From: Chloroflexota bacterium
Lineage (GTDB): Bacteria; Chloroflexota; Dehalococcoidia; DSTF01; RBG-16-68-14
Assembly: GCA_022563135.1 (NCBI GenBank)
Contig: JADFNZ010000081.1
Span: 1 to 7,806, forward strand
Length of the DNA stretch: 7,806 nt
Direction of reading: 5' to 3'
Notes under the pieces: generated by a model
Told to the model about the DNA's origin: nothing
What the model saw: only the letters and a program-made list of their open reading frames with translations
Database searches by the model: none
Translations under genes and position numbers: made by a program
Shown here: positions 5,525-7,806 of the stretch, piece by piece
Layout: every line of letters starts with the position of its first letter
Numbering within the stretch: position 1 is the stretch's first letter

Positions 5525-6022
5525 ATGCGCAAGAACTGGTTGCTCATCGGGATTACGATGTTGGTGGCTGTGCTCGCCGTCGCCGCTATCGCCTGCGACG
5601 ACGACGACGAAGACGAGAACGGCAACGGCAACGGAGAACCTCCAGCCACCCAGGAGGACGGTGAGGAGACGGGCGTCACTGGGCTGACCGTCGTGTTAGA
5701 CGAGATGGACGGTTCGGGTGTGACCGGTATCGCCACCATCAGCGCGAACAACGGGGGCATAGCAGTGGTGGCGACGGTGTCAGGGGCGGAGGAAGGCCCG
5801 CACGCGAACCACCTGCACCACGGCACCTGCGATCCGGCCGGCCAAGGCGAGATCCACATCACCCTGGAAGACCTGGTCGCCGACGCGAACGGCGATGCCG
5901 CCGCGAACACCAGCAACGACGAGGAAGCCCTGGGCCACTTCGAGACAGGGCACTACTTCGCCGTACACGTAGGTGACAATGAAACGGTAGGCGCGGTTAT
6001 TAGCTGCGGGGAAGTATCCTAG
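5525..6022 (+). CDS. Small acidic His-rich lipoprotein, CHRD/SOD-like fold suspected
   Basis: The 165-residue product starts with a lipoprotein signal peptide: MRKNW, a hydrophobic core (about 6-20) and the lipobox-like AIAC, with Cys24 as the lipidation site. Directly after it is an acidic run (CDDDDEDEN) and a low-complexity linker rich in Gly, Asn and Glu to about residue 50. The folded part (about 52-165) has beta-rich repeats, an HANHLHHGTC block (93-102), VADANGDAAANT (118-129), a GHYFAVHVG strand (142-150) and a final ISCGEVS. The HxNHxHxGTC...YxxVH...CG pattern resembles small CHRD-type or Cu/Zn-SOD-like extracellular proteins. Cys102 and Cys161 could form a disulfide, and the histidines could bind metal. 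The ATG at 5525 follows AAGGAAGGGA; a longer start at 5438 would put charged residues before the signal peptide. The protein is presumably anchored to the outer face of the cytoplasmic membrane. Its molecular function is unknown. Confidence 0.8.
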   Translation: MRKNWLLIGITMLVAVLAVAAIACDDDDEDENGNGNGEPPATQEDGEETGVTGLTVVLDEMDGSGVTGIATISANNGGIAVVATVSGAEEGPHANHLHHGTCDPAGQGEIHITLEDLVADANGDAAANTSNDEEALGHFETGHYFAVHVGDNETVGAVISCGEVS

Positions 6023-6111
6023 GGCGGCACCACTTCTCGCGATTGATGCTGTGGAGTAGCGCGGCTCTGGCCTAGCGACCCAGCGCCTGTCGCGCGCACT
6101 AACGGCAAGAG

Positions 6112-6150
6112 CAGAACGCCTCGATGCATTCGAGGCGTTCTGTCATTTGT
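6112..6150 (+). terminator. Rho-independent terminator after the lipoprotein gene
   Basis: Perfect 13-base arms CAGAACGCCTCGA (6112-6124) and TCGAGGCGTTCTG (6130-6142) flank a TGCAT loop. A short T-rich tail, TCATTTGT, follows on the plus strand. It lies about 90 bases after the lipoprotein stop. The T-run is interrupted, so termination may be partial. No T-run follows on the minus strand. Confidence 0.75.
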
Positions 6151-6197
6151 CCTTGCGGATGGTGAACGTCCCTCGTACGGGCCCCGGCCGATCTCGC

Positions 6198-6203
6198 TAT
6201 AGT
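6198..6203 (+). promoter_or_regulatory. Candidate -10 box (TATAGT) for the DinB-family gene
   Basis: TATAGT lies 62 bases before the ATG at 6266, just downstream of the previous terminator. No matching -35 is evident. The rest of the 243-base gap between the lipoprotein and this gene holds only the terminator hairpin; I see no small gene in it. Confidence 0.4.
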
Positions 6204-6265
6204 AGGATCAGGCTCGCTGGGTAGAGCGTCGCCCCGGGCGAAGGCATGACGAGGAGTTCTCAACC

Positions 6266-6790
6266 ATGATCAGTTCGATCGAGGCGTTCCTCAGATATTT
6301 CGACACGGTCAATCGTCGCGCGCTCCGGGACATTGAGGCGTTGCCGCCTGAGGCGGACGGCTGGACGCCCCCCCAGGGCGAAGGCGAGCAGGCGTGGAGC
6401 ATCAACCAGATCGTCGGCCACATAGCCGGCTCGCGGCTCTACTTCGCCAGCGCCTATCGCGGCGAGGGCTGGATCAGCCCGCCGCCGCCGGATGTCAGCT
6501 CGCGCCCGCGCTGGCTGCCGGCCATCGCCGGCAGCGCCCAGCAGTTGCACAGCCTGCTTGACGGCACACCGGACGAATGGCTCGATCGGAAGGTGCAGAT
6601 GATCGATACGGAGGGGCGCCTCTCTGGCTGGCGCATCCTCCTGCTGATGGTGGAGCACGACATCTACCATCGGAGCCAGATCGATGCGTACGCGGGCCTC
6701 AACGGCTGGGACGTGCCCGACATCTACGGGCGAAGCGCCGAGCAGGTCCTTGCCCGCCAGGATGCCCAGCGCTCCGCACACCAGCCCTGA
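6266..6790 (+). CDS. DinB-family (DinB_2-like) metal-binding four-helix protein
   Basis: DinB-like proteins are four-helix bundles that usually hold a divalent metal with three histidines. Characterised members include thiol transferases using bacillithiol or mycothiol, but most are of unknown function. The 174-residue protein has the expected length and the three histidines in place: His52 in IVGHIAGSRLYF, and His131 and His135 in VEHDIYHRSQID. The rest fits the family: an N-terminal helix (about 3-25), a WSINQIVGHIAG helix, and a closing YAGLNGWDVPDIYG segment. The start is clear, with GAGGAG at 6251-6256 nine bases upstream. There is no signal peptide, so it should be cytoplasmic. It stands alone between a terminator and a weakly structured 80-base gap. 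The thiol or other substrate cannot be told from sequence. Confidence 0.88.
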   Translation: MISSIEAFLRYFDTVNRRALRDIEALPPEADGWTPPQGEGEQAWSINQIVGHIAGSRLYFASAYRGEGWISPPPPDVSSRPRWLPAIAGSAQQLHSLLDGTPDEWLDRKVQMIDTEGRLSGWRILLLMVEHDIYHRSQIDAYAGLNGWDVPDIYGRSAEQVLARQDAQRSAHQP

Positions 6791-6857
6791 CACACTTGAT
6801 TCCATAGCTGCCTGACTGTAACGAAACGGCCCCTTCCGCGTTCGTGTCTGAATACGA

Positions 6858-6863
6858 GGAGGT
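6858..6863 (+). promoter_or_regulatory. Shine-Dalgarno site GGAGGT fixing the start at 6871
   Basis: GGAGGT sits seven bases before ATG 6871 and would lie inside the coding region if the upstream GTG at 6844 were used. It therefore argues for the shorter 114-residue product. Confidence 0.7.
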
Positions 6864-6870
6864 GGTCGTC

Positions 6871-7215
6871 ATGAATGACGATGTTCGCTGCCCTCGCTGC
6901 GGACAAGGGGCGGAACGGGAGGCTGGATGCCGGCATCTGCGCTGGACGCCGGATCGAGGCGGTCCAGTCGAGTTTACGAAGTACGTGCTCGAAACGAGTC
7001 CCTACACAGAAGGGCGAGGCTTCCACGCCGGCAGCATACCCTCAGCGTGGTGGGAGCAACGGCGGGACTGGCTACTCGAGCGCGTTCTCACCCGGCTGGA
7101 AGTCGTCGATGGCTACTGCTTCGGTGACCCGGTCGACCTCGATCTCCTCTCCCTGGACGTGTGGCACCTGTTCGCTCCTGAGCCGGATCGCCGCCTGCCT
7201 ACAGCTCGGGCGTAG
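6871..7215 (+). CDS. Small CxxC...CxH protein of unknown function
   Basis: The 114-residue product opens with CPRC (7-10) followed by CRH (20-22), a compact C-x2-C-x9-C-x-H arrangement that could bind zinc. The rest has GPVEFTKYVLE (31-41), an aromatic and acidic middle SAWWEQRRDWLLERVL (58-73), and a VDLDLLSLDVWHLF segment (88-101). There is no signal peptide or membrane helix. Codons in this frame end mostly in G or C, and the strong GGAGGT site marks the start. An overlapping frame starting four bases later (6875) gives a low-complexity Ser/Thr/Arg-rich peptide and is taken as a shadow. I do not recognise the family. The gene follows the DinB-family gene by 80 bases, so the two may be separately transcribed. 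Confidence 0.65.
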   Translation: MNDDVRCPRCGQGAEREAGCRHLRWTPDRGGPVEFTKYVLETSPYTEGRGFHAGSIPSAWWEQRRDWLLERVLTRLEVVDGYCFGDPVDLDLLSLDVWHLFAPEPDRRLPTARA

Positions 7216-7250
7216 AAGACAAGGCGCCTAGCTGGCCGGCGCGCGCAAAC

Positions 7251-7268
7251 GCTCGCTCTCCAGCGAGC
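7251..7268. other. Perfect 7-bp hairpin in a convergent gap, possible weak terminator
   Basis: GCTCGCT and AGCGAGC form a perfect stem around a CTCC loop between two tail-to-tail genes. On the minus strand a short GTTTGC follows, so it may help end transcription of the right-edge gene. A 10-base palindrome CTAGATCTAG lies nearby at 7294-7303. The rest of the 98-base gap shows nothing. Confidence 0.3.
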
Positions 7269-7313
7269 TAGGTAGAACTGAAGCCTCGGGAGACTAGATC
7301 TAGCGGGCGCCGG

Positions 7314-7806
7314 CTACGTTGCCCGCTGGGCCGTCGCGGCAGCGCCGTCCGAAGGCGCGCTGTCCTCGATGTAGAAATGCAGGGCTCGCGCCAGGCGGTC
7401 GCGCTGGTCGGTGACCGTCGCCTTCGCCAGGCGCTCCAGGTACTCCTCGACCTGCCTGCGGCGCAGCGCCGCGAGCTTCGCAGTCCCCACCCGAGTGTCG
7501 TCATCCAGCAGGAGGATCAGGGCTTCGTTGAACGGCACGTTGCGGCGCATCTCAGCGCCCTCCATCCCCTCGGCTCGAGCCAGCCACGCTCGCACCTGGT
7601 TGCGCTTCTGCGGCTGGCGCGTCAGAAAGTAGCGCAGGTGCTCCAAGCCGTAGGCGAGGTGGCGCTCCAGGTCTCGGCTGACGAGGCGGAACATCTCACG
7701 ATCGGCGTCGCTGCGGGCCAGGACATCGCCGTAGCGCTGGAGGATGGTGAGCGTGAAGCTGGTGCGCACCACGTTCAGGTCCACCACCAGCTCCGAGAAC
7801 TTCAGG
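7314..7806 (-). CDS. Unidentified helical protein, 5' end outside the window
   Basis: The minus-strand frame is open from the right edge to a TAG at 7314-7316, giving 163 visible residues. A GTG at 7787 could be a start, but the frame continues upstream without a stop (LKFSEL before it) and no ribosome site is visible there, so I treat the gene as truncated by the window. The sequence is strongly helical and charged. It includes RDLERHLAYGLEHLRYFL, with ExxH-like spacings that recall ferritin-like metal-binding bundles, then KRNQVRAWLARAEGMEG, PFNEALILLLDDDTRVG and a RRRQVEEYLERLAKATVTDQRDRLARAL helix. It ends in a disordered Ala/Thr-rich tail. A ferritin-like or similar helical domain is only a suggestion. 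No membrane segment is seen in the visible part. Confidence 0.6.
   Translation of the reverse strand, partial: LKFSELVVDLNVVRTSFTLTILQRYGDVLARSDADREMFRLVSRDLERHLAYGLEHLRYFLTRQPQKRNQVRAWLARAEGMEGAEMRRNVPFNEALILLLDDDTRVGTAKLAALRRRQVEEYLERLAKATVTDQRDRLARALHFYIEDSAPSDGAAATAQRAT

Noticed and set aside
5317..5916. A 199-codon minus-strand frame opposite the lipoprotein
   Set aside because: It is Ser- and Pro-rich, lacks a ribosome site, and lies across a good promoter and a lipoprotein with a clear signal peptide.
6821..6845. Imperfect hairpin ACGAA...TTCGT after the DinB-family gene
   Set aside because: It needs an internal loop and is not followed by a T-run, so it is too weak to call a terminator.
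6875..7231. An overlapping 118-codon frame four bases inside the small CxxC protein
   Set aside because: Its product is Ser/Thr/Arg-rich without motifs, and the GGAGGT site and G/C-ending codons favour the frame starting at 6871.
1..7806. CRISPR array, insertion sequence, tRNA or rRNA
   Set aside because: I found no spaced direct repeats, transposase motifs, terminal inverted repeats or tRNA T-arm/acceptor patterns.

Overview
The window is GC-rich, with strong G/C preference at third codon positions, and reads like an ordinary stretch of a free-living bacterial chromosome. It has short intergenic gaps, Shine-Dalgarno sites of the GGAGG type, several TATAAT-like -10 boxes, and a lipobox-containing exported protein. 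The gene content resembles Chloroflexota: a glutaredoxin fused to a flavin disulfide reductase, a zinc_ribbon_13 protein, a CHRD/SOD-like small lipoprotein and DinB-like proteins. This assignment is an inference from gene style, not from a marker gene. I see no mobile element, CRISPR array, tRNA or rRNA.

Layout from left to right. On the minus strand, rarA (AAA+ ATPase of replication-fork maintenance, 109-1464) is followed two bases later by the first 35 codons of a membrane protein that leaves the window at base 1. Divergent to rarA is a plus-strand gene (1566-2336) that joins a peroxiredoxin-like domain without its peroxidatic cysteine to a C-terminal zinc ribbon. It converges on a minus-strand crotonase-family gene (2360-3181). 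From the promoter region shared with the crotonase, a plus-strand pair reads out: a glutaredoxin/AhpF-like reductase fusion (3343-4566) and a stand-alone NAD(P)HX epimerase (4577-5320). Next come a promoter, a structured leader and a small acidic, His-rich lipoprotein (5525-6022), closed by a perfect 13-bp hairpin. A DinB-family three-histidine protein (6266-6790) and a small CxxC...CxH protein (6871-7215) follow. The right edge holds the 3' part of an unidentified helical protein on the minus strand (7314-7806).

How the genes may work together: several touch redox and cofactor upkeep, namely the thiol reductase fusion, the degenerate peroxiredoxin/zinc ribbon protein, NAD(P)HX repair, a CHRD/SOD-like lipoprotein and a DinB-like protein (a superfamily that includes thiol transferases). 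Only the reductase and the epimerase look co-transcribed, so a joint system is a suggestion. The most unusual items are the peroxiredoxin-like/zinc-ribbon fusion without catalytic residues, the compact AhpF-like fusion, and the crotonase without the hydratase glutamates.
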